Below are positions 26,959 to 39,849 of a DNA stretch of 64,000 bases, piece after piece (the first letter of the stretch is position 1; each line of letters opens with the position of its first letter). Below the pieces are notes generated by a model. That model had not been told where the DNA came from. It was given only the letters and a program-made list of their open reading frames with translations, and did not search any database. The DNA comes from Owenia fusiformis (taxonomy: Eukaryota; Annelida; Polychaeta; Sabellida; Oweniidae). Where the stretch lies: assembly GCA_903813345.2 (NCBI GenBank), contig CAIIXF020000002.1:2022001-2086000 (forward strand), read 5' to 3'. Both the position numbers and the translations under genes were made by a program.

Positions 26959-28575
26959 ATATCGAGCCTTGGTTAATCAAACTCTTAAGTTAAACCTTAT
27001 TTTTATGATATACGACCTTTCCTCCATTCTAATTCGGCCTAACACGAGTAATGAACTTCACTACTAATTGAATGATATCAAGCCTTGTTTAATTAGATTA
27101 GATTTCAACCTTCTCTTTTCATGATGCAACGTTGCCTCCATCCTAAGTCGGCCTAATACGAGTAATGAACTTCACTACTAATTGAATGATATCAAGCCTT
27201 GTTTAATTAGATTAGATTTCAACCTTCTCTTTTCATGATGCAACATAGCCTTCATTCTAAGTCGGCCTAACATGAGTAGTGAGCTTCATTACTAATTGAA
27301 TAATATCAAGCCTTGTTTAATTAGATTAGATTTCAACCTTCTCTTTTCATGATGCAACATAGCCTTCATTCTAAGTCGGCCTTACACTAGTAATGAACTT
27401 CACTACTAATTGAATGATATCAAGCCTTGTTTAATTATACTAGAATACAACCTTCTCTTTTCATGATGCAACATAGCCTTCATTCTAAGTCGGCCTAACA
27501 CGAGTAGTGAGCTTCATTACTAATTGAATAATATCAAGCCTTGCTTAATTAGATTAGATTTCAACCTTCTCTTTTCATGATGCAACATAGCCTTCATTCT
27601 AAGTCGGCCTAACACGAGTAATGAACTTCACTACTAATTGAATGATATCAAGCCTTGTTTAATTAGATTAGATTTCAACCTTCTCTTTTCATGATGCAAC
27701 ATTGCCTTCATTCTAATTCGGTCTAACACGAGTAGTGAGCTTCACTACTAATTGAATGATATCAAGCCTTGTTTAATTAGATTAGATTTCAACCTTCTCT
27801 TTTCATGATGCAACATAGCCTTCATTCTAAGTCGGCCTAACATGAGTAGTGAGCTTCATTACTAATTGAATGATATCAAGCCTTGTTTGATTAGATTAGA
27901 TTTCAACCGTCTATTTTCATTTATGATATGCAACATAGCCTTCATTCTAAGTCGACCTAACACGAGTAGTGAACTTCATTACTAATTGAATGATATCAAG
28001 CCTTGGTTATTGATATTAGATTTTAACCTTCTCTTTTCATGATGCAACATATCCTTCATTCTAAGTCGGCTTAACACGAGTAGTGGGCTTCATTACTAAT
28101 TGAATGATGTGAAGCCTTGTTTAATTAGATTAGATTTCAACCTTCTCTTTTCATTGTGCAACATATCCTTCATTCCAAGTCGGCTTAACACGAGTAGTGG
28201 GCTTCATTACTAATTGAATGATATCAAGCCTTGGTTATTGGTTATTATTATTTCAACCTTCTCCTTTCATGATATGCAGCAACATACATGTAGCCCTCAT
28301 TCTTAGTAGGCCGAAGACATGCGACAAGTAGAGCGTTTTACTACCAATTGCATCATATCTAGCCTTGCTTAATTATTTTCGATTTCAACATTTCTTTCAT
28401 GATCTGCGAAACAACCTCCATTCTTAGAAGGCCTAACACCTGTAACCAGTAGAGCGTTTCACTACCAATTGCATCACACCAAGCCTTGCTTAATTACATT
28501 CGATTTCAACATTTCTTTCCATGATCTGCAACACAACCTCCATTCTTAGTAGGCCTAACACATTTGACAAGGACA
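26959..28575. repeat. 114-bp satellite array, about 14 units
   Basis: The CGGCCTAACACGAGTA block recurs at 27035, 27149, 27263, 27377, 27491, 27605, 27719 and 27833, exactly 114 bases apart. It then recurs at 27953, 28067 and 28181 with one six-base insertion. Three more degenerate units of about 120 bases follow, to about 28575. The inner units differ at only a few positions while the edge units are diverged, which is the usual outcome of unequal exchange. Confidence 0.95.
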
Positions 28576-31500
28576 AATTGCCACTAAAGAATCAGAGGAT
28601 CCAATCTAACATAATGAATGCGTTACAACGTGTAATCTAATTGTAAAATATCGTAATCCAATCTGCTTGATTAATAAGCACACCCTGACTCAAGGCTTTT
28701 CAAATGCATATTTCAACTAACGATGCTCGATTACACTTTTGCGAACCCAATTTCATCTTTGATAATACAGGGTTTCCCGAAAGTATTATATGGAGTCCTA
28801 TTTTTAAATAACTTTATTAGTAATAGGGAGATAATCTTAATTTGGAAATAGCAATGTACAGTATTTCCATACTATACGCTGTGAACGACTTTGGGATTTG
28901 GAGAAATTATTTTTCCGCTGACACACGTACTCATACCAAGGTCCTCACATTTCGAGTTATAAAGTTCATATGTCCCAGTACCAAATAAGCAAGTCATTTC
29001 CTGGTTGCTTTGGAAGTCAATTTCCTCTAAGATTATTCAAATAGCAATAAAGTTCTGTTGCACAGTATTACATTTATAATTTTTGTTCTGTGACTGCTAA
29101 ACGTATATCTACAACAAAACTCGTACGATCTCGCGTATGTTTTGGAATTCTTCCTGTTTTAGATTAGATTTTGTTTGACACGTGTCAGGTTTGGGTTTGA
29201 ATTTCTCTAAGCCAGAAAATTAGGCAGTTCTCACGATGTTTATTTAAATTGAAGATGTCAAGAAATACATGGAAATGGATTGCATATTTGTTCAACTAAA
29301 ACTTTTTCCTGACAGTTAACGCAATGGGTCACTTTCTGCATGCACCGATGATCACGTGCCCATGATCACGTGGTTGCATGCGTTGTGTGTGAACATAATT
29401 ATCTATATATACAGGGTGATCATTAGGTCTCTACACTTTACAAAGACTGTGTTTGTAAATGTAAAGATATTAAACGGGAACCCTGTATAATCAAATAACA
29501 AGTTGGTTGTATAGAACTGATGTGCATTGCATTACGATTCAAGGAAACAAATCGAAGTCTTGCAAGGCTCGTTTAGAATAATGACCTAAACTAGCGATTT
29601 ACAACCATTTTAGTGACGTCACAACCGGAAATATGAACACGCAATAAGTTGCAAGGGCGGATCATCTTAAAAAGCATAACGCAACCTTTTTAATATTGAC
29701 CAAAATACTTTTTGAAACGGATAGAAATATATTTTCAAACACAACTGAGGAAGCGTCTTTCCAAAAAATAATTAATGGCGTTTATTTTATCACTCTGAAA
29801 ATTGGTTTATTCGTTCTTAAAGTGTTAATGATGTCTAACTAGAAAAAACACCACCGTCGTCTGTAATCTGAATACCATTTTTACTCATGGTCATGGATCG
29901 ATCAGATTTTCATATTTTATTCAGAAACGATGTAGAAGTATATTACTCATCAATTGCACTATTAGACTCAAGTACCGGACATTGAAAACGCTTGATTGAT
30001 CATAATTCATATAGGGTTTTATTGAATTTAACTCGAGGTACTTGGGAGATCTGCGTCACTTTGACATGGTGCATTTCAAGACGAAAATTGCTCCTTAATA
30101 TATTGTAAATCCCCGAGGTCTATTTTACTTCCCAGGATCGTAGACGACTTGCGTTATTAAGAAATAGAGCTTTCTTGGCGATAAGGGGCTGGATCAAAAA
30201 GTATATCGAAGTTTTTCTCGATCTACGTGAAAAGGACAAGGCGTTTTGACCTTTTGGAGATTACATGTTCTTTTGATAAGCGATTTGAAAAAATCATGTA
30301 TGATGCTGACACACGTACATTCATGGATTGCTTGGTTGGTCATCAAATATAATTATTCTGTATACTCCTTTAATTTTTACCTCCAGGGAGTCAAAACATG
30401 AACTTCCGTTAGAAATTCCTACACCCATCGGAGTAACCATGGAAAGAATGACGTCATGGTGAACTATGGATTTTAGATTTCTTAACTTAAGTTTTTGAAA
30501 ATAGCCTTGGTTAACTTGCAGTGTATCTAAGGCATCGATTGGAACTTATAGGCAGTGTTTGGCTTTTTGATACTGTCCAATTGCAGAACCTAATTGCAAA
30601 ACGTATGTTGCGCATAATTTAGGAAATATATATTAAATAACCTAGACTACTTACCCACCTCCCCTTTAATAAACTCGCAAATTATCTATATAATCCCGGA
30701 ACATCGAGTTTTATGTGATTTCAAAGACTGGGAGACAACCACTTTATATTTTTCGACCACAGCTCCCATGTGTGTTTGCTTTTTATAACGCAAACACGAC
30801 ACTAAGTGACAAATCTCATTCGCAAATTCTCACCGGACAACTATATTCAAGCAATTATCGTATAAGATTAAAGTAACTCATACTTTCAACTCATGTAGAT
30901 AAACAACTTCTCAGTTCAGTAAGGAGGATGGGAAGCCAGAGTTCCAACTCGATACTCTTTAATCTCCAAGCAATGCTATATTGCCGATCATGTCTGTATA
31001 TTTTTACAGCTGCAGGGAGAATGAACAGTATTCTCCAACAAAGCTGGCGTCATTATTCTCTGATATTTACCTTGCTCACAATCAGCACAATTAGCATTCA
31101 AAATATTAAAACTAATGGCCATTAATTAAGCCACTGACGATTTTGATCATTTCTTAAGTGTTTTGAATTTTTATTTGGTAATAAGACCAAAACTTGCGAT
31201 TCAATTTTTGAAGTGAGAAATACGACTCCAGGTTTGACGCTAGCTTTGTTTAGGGAGTATCGATGTTGCATTCTGGCTTCCAATCCTCCTTGAAGTTCGG
31301 CATTAATGGAGACCGAATGGGAAATCGGGAATTGGTATAGATCAGTCTTGCTTGATTTATCGGGTGGTTTATGTGATTTTATCAATTTTACTTGATAGTA
31401 AAGTGAATAGCGCCGGTTAACATTAAGCGAATCAAATACTTATTTGCGCCGTTCCGAACCAGCAACGGTACATCGTTTAGGGGTATAAAAAGAGCATATA

Positions 31501-32242
31501 ATTTCGCTTGTAAACCTACTAATTTAATGGGGTCGATTTATTACGAGCCTAACGCAACATATTGGCTGTCGTTATATGGATTTGGAGTTTACAGAATTAG
31601 ATTTTGTAGGACATCGTCGGATTAGTTGTTGATGTTTTCATTGTCTTACTAAGTAACAATATTCATTCTTTATATCAGAATTGCAAATGCATTAGATTAT
31701 CGCATAAACATCATATTCAGCCTGACATAGAATCTTTGTGTAGACCTTATTTTGGTTGGTCTTATGAATTCTATGCCCATTTTCTGCTATCTGGAAACTA
31801 ACATAAATGAAGGTGTGAATTTAATTGCTTATTATCATTATTGCTTCCTCTCTCTCTATTATTTTCAAACACTAACTTCCACGCTCTTTTACTTTACGAC
31901 CCAGACATATGCGTTTCTCAAGACAAGGCGAGACAAGACAAGAGTCGTGGGAATCACAAGTACCGATTATATCTCGCAACCGACTGGAGAAAAGTCGCGC
32001 AATTTTCGCATCTGGGAACAAACATGACGTAAAAGAGGGGCAAGTGTAACGACTTACGATTATTTTATGTATTTCCAGGTCATTGTGTAAGTAAACTCCG
32101 AGCAACAGTGGGACTGAGCACAGCAGTTGTTTATGGTTCGCCGTATCGATCTCCAGGTACATTGCCAAGCCATAAAACAGTTATAAACCGTGGCACAGTA
32201 TCTCATAAATTCAGCATAGAGGTTTTACAGAATATTAATTAG
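28576..32242. other. Intergenic region upstream of the KCTD gene
   Basis: I see no supported gene. A lone ACAGGGTTTCCCGAAAG end lies at 28767 and a small MITE at 29410-29488. Palindromic CGATGATCACGTGCCCATGA with E-box CACGTG lies at about 29345-29375. Open frames at 31122-31385 and 31752-32027 have no recognisable motifs. Confidence 0.45.
29410..29488. mobile_element. 79-bp mariner-type MITE
   Basis: It starts TACAGGGTGATCATTAGG and ends CGGGAACCCTGTA. The terminal eight bases are inverted repeats and the inner ones pair only in part. Confidence 0.6.
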
Positions 32243-32248
32243 TATAAA
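32243..32248 (+). promoter_or_regulatory. Candidate TATA box of the KCTD gene
   Basis: TATAAA lies about 130 bases before the KCTD start codon, which would place a cap site near 32275. In DNA this AT-rich the match is weak evidence, and an upstream non-coding exon is possible. Confidence 0.22.
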
Positions 32249-32376
32249 CTTCATTAGGAGACTATACTAGAGACTTCGTTACTAACTCGAGTGATACTTC
32301 ATATCATCAACACGGTATATTACGACAAGAAATTAATGCGAGCTCAAATATAATATACCACTTTGGATATTAAGCA

Positions 32377-33159
32377 ATGGCAGATGGAAGTAACGGTGAT
32401 TCGTTTCCTGAAATAGTTGAATTAAACGTTGGAGGAGTATTTTATACGACATCATTATCTACGCTTATAAAGGAGGATAATTCACTTCTGGGACAAATAT
32501 TTACAGGAAAAGCTAAAAACTATCTTGCGAAAGACTCCAAAGGAAAATATTTTATTGACAGAGATGGTGTGTTGTTTAGATATATTCTGGATTATTTGCG
32601 CAATCAAAAACTAGTTCTCCCGGAAAATTTTCACGAAAAAGACCGATTAAAATCCGAAGCGGAACATTTCTTATTGCCGGGAATGGTTAAATGTATCACG
32701 TCGCAACCAGCAACGAATAATAAAACCCCAAATGGCCCCATTGTGAATAGTGTCTCCAATTCCAAATCGACGACTGATCCATCATCAAAAGCAGGAGTTA
32801 TCACGCTTGGATATAGAGGCACGTTTGCCTTTGGTCGAGATGGCCTTGCAGATGTGAAATTCCGGAAATTGACCCGTATTCTGGTTTCTGGCAAAGTCTC
32901 GTTATGTCGAGAAGTGTTTGGCGAGAGTTTAAACGAGAGTAGAGATCCAGATCGAGGCAGCATTGATAGGTACACATCCCGGTTTTTCCTGAAGCACACC
33001 TTCATGGAGCAAGCTTTTGACCTGTTGTTTGAGAATGGTTATGAATTAAAAGGATGCTGCGGAACCGGGACAAACGGTGCCGGTGAGCTAAAACCCGGCA
33101 TGGATTCAGAAGAAAATAGATGGCAACATTACAATGAATTTATTTTTTACAGACATTGA
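32377..33159 (+). CDS. KCTD12: KCTD8/12/16-family BTB protein, single coding exon
   Basis: This is an intact frame of 260 residues with no intron. Residues about 13-105 form a T1-type BTB/POZ domain, starting VELNVGGVFYTT and including DRDGVLFRYILDYLR. Residues about 138-260 form the H1 domain of the KCTD8/12/16 group, starting GVITLGYRGTFAFGRDG and ending WQHYNEFIFYRH. A polar linker joins them. In vertebrates this group are auxiliary subunits of GABA-B receptors: the BTB domain oligomerises and binds the receptor, and H1 shapes G-protein signalling. That role here is inferred from the family. The protein ends right after H1, so the H2 domain of KCTD8 and KCTD16 is absent and the layout is like KCTD12. 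The start is supported by an in-frame TAA two codons upstream and a G at +4. Vertebrate KCTD12 is also short and encoded in one exon. The symbol means family, not proven one-to-one orthology. Confidence 0.93.
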   Translation: MADGSNGDSFPEIVELNVGGVFYTTSLSTLIKEDNSLLGQIFTGKAKNYLAKDSKGKYFIDRDGVLFRYILDYLRNQKLVLPENFHEKDRLKSEAEHFLLPGMVKCITSQPATNNKTPNGPIVNSVSNSKSTTDPSSKAGVITLGYRGTFAFGRDGLADVKFRKLTRILVSGKVSLCREVFGESLNESRDPDRGSIDRYTSRFFLKHTFMEQAFDLLFENGYELKGCCGTGTNGAGELKPGMDSEENRWQHYNEFIFYRH

Positions 33160-36100
33160 GATATATCAAGAAATACAGTGTATATATAAATTAAGGGGAT
33201 TCAGACATACTGTAGGTTGTACATTGTATTAAGCATTACCATCACAATTACGCATGCGCTTTTAGCTATAGAGATAATCGTTAATTTTACTAACGAATAC
33301 CACTGTATGATCGTGATGACTACACGTAATCGAGGGGATAATATTGTGAATGCTCAAGTTAAGTTGCATCATACGTTGGATACAGTAATGTAAACATGTC
33401 ACGTCGAACTAGAGGTTGTCTTGATATTTGAGAACACCGTATCTAAATAGACATTTGGGAGACTGTATTAAAACTATTCATAGTGAATATTTGTAAATAG
33501 ACATCATCTACAATACATAGTAGCATTAGCACTGTAGGTATTACCACTTACTGTTCAAACGAAAACCTAATGGAATAATTCCGATGTTGAATCTTCTGTG
33601 GAGGGGATTCTTGCCATATAGAAGGATACGAACAGTAATACAAACCCTGTGATATATAGCCATATACCATCTAACCATGAAATACGCTTATATGGATGAA
33701 AGGATAGTTTCGATATCGAAAGCGAAAGTTTCGTTTAGTAAATTAAGTTAATTATATACGACTGGAAATAAACACACGCATGACTTAGATAATAATATAG
33801 AAATACAGTCTTGATTATTTATGAAATACGATAAGCATGTGATATGTCGATCACTGAGAAATGCAAGAGAAAACTGTCGACATAACGGAAGGAAAAACAT
33901 AAAAATTATCATGACGATTGCCAACATATTGCCTGAAAACAACCGTGCCATCTATCTAATAATTATTAGTTAACTAATATTTTTAAGCAGCATTTGAACC
34001 AAAAGTTTAACGGAACTTGGCTGTTACTGCAGTTATTCTACTAATACCTACCCTTGGGTCCATTAAATGAATTTATTTCGATGTTGCTGGAATCTTAATA
34101 AGCTCAATAGTGGATTTATAAGGCAATGTAATGGACGTTCTTTAGAATGAACGTCAGATATGACATTGGTTTTACCATAGGGCGGTACAATAACCGGGAA
34201 TGTTTCGTTCAGTACATTTCTATAATAGTGCGCCCTCTTTAGTGATACACAGCCACATAGAGTGGTTGTTTTCAGAATAACACGTTCTGATTGGATAGCA
34301 CGACTAGAAAAGTAGATAGATGTCTCTTTTGAGATGAGATATCGGACGTTTGCAGAGGTTATAAATCAGCGTTTATTTGAGTATATCAGCGTATAATCGA
34401 TCAATCAACAGTTACGAGGTGTCTCTCTCGATTGGATATGCTGTCAAGATAATTGAATGCTTAGTTGTGAAATCTAAAGCAAGGTTGCTTGATTTCGCCG
34501 ACACATTTTAGTACTGTTAGTGCGCGATATAATTATTAGAGAGGTACATCCAAAAATGATGATTCGGTAGGGTTGTGCAATATGTTTCCGGATTATAAAT
34601 AAAAAATAACATAGTCTGAATAACGAAGTTATTGCGAATCTCCCAGTTGATAGTAGAGTGTTGATTCTTGGTTGTATTTTATGTGTCGGTGTGCGAGAAA
34701 TCATACAATATACTTGAGCATTCAACTTTTTAGAACCCAGCATGAAAACAGGTTTATTATGATGTGCGAAAAGTCCAATCCAAATGAAGCCATTAAGTTT
34801 GATGCAAGTAGAAACAATCTCGATACTCACAATTAACCCTAATATCAACCCGATCTCCTCGATTTTTCCATAGTCCTTTTTACAAGTTGTAGTGTCCTTG
34901 TTATTTTGAGCCAAGATATAAGACACTTTTTGGCGTAAAAACCAAGGTGAGTGGGGCTAGAGGGGCAAGGTGATGATAGTTGGAACTCGATGCCAATAAA
35001 ATCGTAATTCATCAATATTGATTATTTCCTTGTTTCTAATACTCTAGAAAATAGTTGATTTTTGTCCTGTTTGATAGATTACCATTGAACAGATTGAATT
35101 AACTTTCCAATATGTTTTATTTAATAAGAATCTAGCCACTTTTGACCATTTTACCAATCTTTAAAGATAAAATAAATGAATCGTCAAGTATTCACGAAAC
35201 ACGTTTTCTTCACGAATCTGAGAGACATTTTTTCAAAAGCTGCCTATGAGTACAATTGTTTTTTTGCATATTTCTGAATGTTTATGTACACTGTGGTAAC
35301 ACGCATTATAATGTTCACTTCTTCAGGATTTTAGACATAATTCTTCCCCTTCTCCAAATTTTCACTAATTTCAATTTTAATTTTACTAATTTGATGTTTA
35401 TTCCATTGGTTGCAGATGGATTGTAAAACAATGGACCAAAATGATATTGAAACAATACCAAGTCAAGCATTATTATTTATTCTTACTAAATCACTGATTG
35501 GCATTTGTTGTATATCTTGAAATATGAATGCTAAAGGCAAAGCAAGTTGAACGTGAAATTGTTGATAATGTTTATTGTTTAAGGTACCGTACGGCAGCAT
35601 TTAGGCCCGTAAGAAATTTATTTTGAAAAGAAACTGAGATTTTATCTCAAATGTAAAAATGTACAACCCTTGGGTCACGTTAATCTCGGTTTGACCTTTT
35701 TTACCAATTTTTCAAAGAATGCAATACTTTTCTGAAGAGTTTGATTGAATAAGGTTTACAACAATACCAACATTATTGAAAATCATTCGCAAAGGGGAGG
35801 GGATCCAAATGCCCTTCCCCCTGCGACTTAATGTTTTTGAAGGTTTTCAGATGTAGCGTGAAGACTTCAGGTTTGATTATTTAAATGAAAAATATACAGG
35901 GTGGTCAAAAAAAATGGAAACCCTGTCGCCATTTTCCTCATATCTTTGTCATTTTGAGAAATTACTCCCTGATATTTAGCACATTTGTACATCATTCAAT
36001 TTCCTACCGGCCTACCACATTTTATGAGCATCGAATTGATAGTCAGAATGTTACAGCACTTTAAACAACATGCTCCATTGGCCAATATGCACTTTCGGCA

Positions 36101-37076
36101 AACCTGCACCTATCATCCAAAATGTGTATAAATGGATATAAATAACTTGGAAGAATCAAATAACATTTCAACAAGCCCAGAGTGTAGAATAGGCTACTAC
36201 TGCCATGGTATATCTATTTTAGTGCTAAATTCACTTTTCTTCAAAACTAAGGTAATTGAATTGAAAAATGTCACCAACGTCCCAAAATAAAACTCACACG
36301 TACAGTACTCAGTGATGAATGAAGCTTTCTAATGAGAAGTTAGGGCTGTCAATTTAATGCTGTCAGAGGAGTGTAAGATCCATGACAGTGTTGTTATATT
36401 TTATAACTGAATTCCCGGGCTGCAAATGGAATAGAAGAACTGTAAAACGGTTTACATATACTATTAATAAAGTAAAGTGTACATATAGTCATATATGAAA
36501 GTCTTGTATTGTTTAGCTACACGTGCCATTTTGTGAAATAGTATCCGTCAGGTCAATTGTATGTTACTGCTCAGAATAAATGTGAAATCTAAAAAATAAA
36601 AAACGCGTTAAATGGTAATACTCTGATAAAAAATGTGCCCTTTCCTTCCTCCTGCCGGAGTGCACTTAACGTCGACAGGACGTAATTAGCAACTGTCGTT
36701 GTACTGGCAGTTGAATTTGATGAGAAATGGTATGGTTTTATACACTCGTGGGAAAAAAGATGACGAATACTAGAAATTGTTTCATGAAGATAATGATGAT
36801 GCTAAATTTAATGGAGCGATGATCCAATATTTAAAGTACACACTGTACGGCCCACGAGTAACTTTCATGTAAGACCATGCTTCAGCGCACCTATAAAATT
36901 GGCGCGCTGCATGGAGACACTGTCTGCGTTCAAACTCTCTCAGCGACTCAATGCGACGCTGTTTACGACTCAGAGCATAGATACTCGTGCTATGTTATAA
37001 ATAGCATCACGCTACGGCCCATCTATGCCTGTCCCGTGTTACTATTAATAGACCAATACGCGATAACGTTTAATTT
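33160..37076. other. Intergenic region downstream of the KCTD gene
   Basis: The first several hundred bases are probably the KCTD 3' UTR. A lone TACAGGGTGGTCAAAAAAAA mariner-type end lies at 35894. The 150-codon minus-strand frame at 34474-34926 has no family signature and lies in AT-rich DNA, so I do not call it. A locally GC-richer stretch at 36840-37040 contains CCTATAAAATTGGCGCG but no gene I can recognise. Confidence 0.45.
33767..33772 (+). terminator. Candidate poly(A) signal of the KCTD gene
   Basis: AATAAA is found about 600 bases after the KCTD stop codon. I see no nearer canonical hexamer. The assignment depends on position only. Confidence 0.3.
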
Positions 37077-37158
37077 AGTTCATTTATGTAGACTTTCATT
37101 TGCAGAAACGATAGGTATACCTATCGTTTGTGCAAATAAAAGTCTACATAAATGAACT
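37077..37158. repeat. 82-bp near-perfect palindrome without a loop
   Basis: The arms of 41 bases run AGTTCATTTATGTAGACTTT to CGATAGGTA, then back. Only two positions mismatch. The centre is GGTATACC, so there is no spacer. Confidence 0.9.
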
Positions 37159-39849
37159 ATATGTAATTAAGATATATAACAATATGGCACAACTTTATCG
37201 TTGTGACAGTTAACACGATAAAATGTCCAAATAATATATTAAAAAGTGAGGTACTGTACTTGTTTGATTTCCATGTTGAATACATAGGTGAAAATCTCAC
37301 TATCTCTGAAAGTGAATACCAATTGTATATATGTAGTTGTAATGAAACATTGATCTTGAAATGTAAAATTTGTTAAACAACATTCAGCTAGCTTTCGCGA
37401 ATTCAGTCGCCGGTTGTTGGCGGACGGATTAATCGTTATTTAAGGGCAAACTCATTTAATATGAATATGAATAGTAGCAGGTATCTAAATGAGTTAGCCA
37501 TAACAATAGCGATTCCGAATTAATAGGTCAAAAACGTATTTGTTTTAATGCGTATTTCCAAATGAATGTAATTACAGTACATGAGGCCATTGTATTTGCT
37601 TCTTGGATGTTAAAACCTTTTCAAAGAAAATGCAGTACATGTGATGTTACATAGTACACGTCGCACGAAAGTGGGGACAACTAACGGTGACAAAATTGTG
37701 TAGTTAATTTTTTTCAAATCAGACCTATATTAAAAGGTTAAATAAAGGTTAACTTATTGCTCGTCCCCTTCGCCTTCAATACCTTATACTTATTTTCGAA
37801 AATGTTAAAAGCGTATCATATACGGCAAGTTGAACTGAAACCGTCCGTTAAGCAATTGTGACGTTATCAAACCATATGTTCCATTTAATAAAATGTGAAA
37901 TTTTAGTGAGATTCTGGTCATTATTTCAAAAGTTATCCCAATTTTAACGAACCGTGTAAGCGTAAAGTGTTTATGACATTAGCTAAATTTAATTAAACAA
38001 TGTTCACCTTCATGTTTTACCCTAGGTATAGTGTAAAAATGCAAATCTCTGGCTGAATAAGATGATTAAAGTCACACATAGACATTTTACCTATATTTTA
38101 AAACCCCCAAAAAAGTAATAAATATGACACTGTGCTATAAAAAATGAGATAGAGAAAATATTGTGGCTCAGAAATAAAGAAAAAAAAGAAAACATGATGT
38201 GCTATGGCCGGGATTCGAACCTGCAAAATCAAGACTGATTCCCTAACCGCTCTGCCACAGCCTAAGCTATGGAGCATTTTTAGTATTCATTTTTAATTTC
38301 AGAAAAATGTTTTTCCTCTACACCACAATTATTAAATAGTAGTCAATAATCATGGTAATTATATTACAATACATATCTGAGTAAATATTCTAAGCCAAAT
38401 TCAGAATTAATGCTGTTAATCCAGTTTTCATTTTGAGAATCTATTTCCTGTCATGATTGTCAAAAAAACATGGCTTCCAAAACAAAATTCTTGCTTCCAA
38501 TTTTCAAAATGATATATTCATGGATCAGCTAATTTTGGCACCTGAAGCCATCCTAATAGAAAGGTAAGACTATTTACTTGAAAAGTATTTCTTGAAATCC
38601 CCAATTTCGGCCTCTGAAGTGTAAGAAAGCCACTTTAACTTGATTGTTTTAACTAAGACAAACTGAATGAGAAACGTTTTATTTTATTGGAAATTAATAT
38701 ATTTATAGACATGTGTGACTCAACATAATTCGAAACAGCGTTCAGGTTGATAGCCTTGCTTAGCTCTGCACTATCTTTTATTTATCTTGATTTTCAATTA
38801 TATTGAAAAAATAAAAAATAAAAAGAGTTGGACTTGGGCAAGGCTATCAGGTTGGCAAGTTCTAGATATGTGATGCAAGACAAGACATGCACGAATACTT
38901 AATTCAAAAGTGCGCAGACAAAATAATGTTCATTCTTCTACAGAAAACTGCATTGGATTCAACAAATCTAAATAATGTTAACATTCCTATTTGCTTCTGA
39001 AAGAATATTAGCCTGGTCCTCCCTTTTGGTGTTTGGAATGTATGCCTATGTATGGATAAGTACGAAAGGGAAAGAAATAAAACTTGTTACAAAACACAAC
39101 AAGAACAATAAAACATATAAAATATGCAACATTCATAAAGATAACTTTTTCTGGAAATGACGATACTTGATGGCCTTCTTCCTACAAGTTGATATGATGA
39201 ATCATTTGTATCTTCAACATTATGCATTTGAAAGACTAATAAACAGCCTCGTTCTTTAAATAAATCAGTAATCGGGATAAGCGAAAACAAATTTGCAACT
39301 AACGAAACAGTAGAACATAGGCACCTAGATATACAGAATATATAGACAAACAAATTAGAACTAACCAAATATTTCAAAAAGGCCTTAGTAAGCTTAAATG
39401 TCCTGTTTAAGAACCCCCACTATTTAAAATGGATTCCACCAATACTATCCCATGCGACTGTCCTTATTAAGACTCCATTAACGTTAGTTCTTCTGAGGAT
39501 TTTGTATCTATCGTGTTGAACAGTATTGCTAGAATCCATTTTCAATAGTAAGAAACTGGGTTATTAAACAAGACATTGGGCTTGCCTTTAGAACTTTTTG
39601 TTGGCTTTAAATTATCTCTGTTGCAAGATACATAATAAATTTATTGAAATTTTGTAATATCATAACTCAAACAATTTGTTTGTTATAAACACTTTTGAAC
39701 GAGATACAATTTTTCATTTTTCAATTTTATTTATTATACCATCACCCAAATAAAGGGTATTAGGCAAAAGTACATACAGTAAATAAGTATATAACAATTA
39801 AGTATTTCATAACAAACATATTTACAATTGCTTCCCAGCCTCATTTAGA
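37159..39849. other. Intergenic region without recognisable genes
   Basis: Apart from the tRNA-like element I see only AT-rich DNA. An inverted pair (TAGCCTTGCTTAGC near 38750 and GGCAAGGCTATCAGGTTG near 38836) brackets an AT-rich spacer of about 80 bases. Confidence 0.4.
38201..38261 (-). ncRNA. tRNA-like sequence, probably pseudogene or SINE head
   Basis: On the minus strand GCTGTGG pairs with CCATAGC as a seven-base acceptor stem (one G-T pair). A D-arm and A box follow (CAGAGCGGTTAGGG), then a canonical B box (GGTTCGAATCCC) and a T-run about 14 bases after the end. The total is only 61 bases, and the anticodon and variable regions are about 12 bases too short. A normal cloverleaf cannot form. 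Confidence 0.5.

Noticed and set aside
26959-28575. Regularly spaced repeats that might suggest a CRISPR array
   Set aside because: The whole 114-base unit repeats without unique spacers, and the DNA is animal-like.
32631-33005. 124-codon minus-strand frame opposite the KCTD gene
   Set aside because: It is a shadow of the constrained plus-strand frame.
34474-34926. 150-codon open frame on the minus strand
   Set aside because: It has hydrophobic stretches but no family motif, no splice or promoter context, and lies in AT-rich DNA where such a frame can arise by chance.
36877-37155. 92-codon frame and a TATAAAA-like site near 36893
   Set aside because: The frame runs into the 82-bp palindrome and shows no motif. 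The TATA match alone is not enough to call a promoter.
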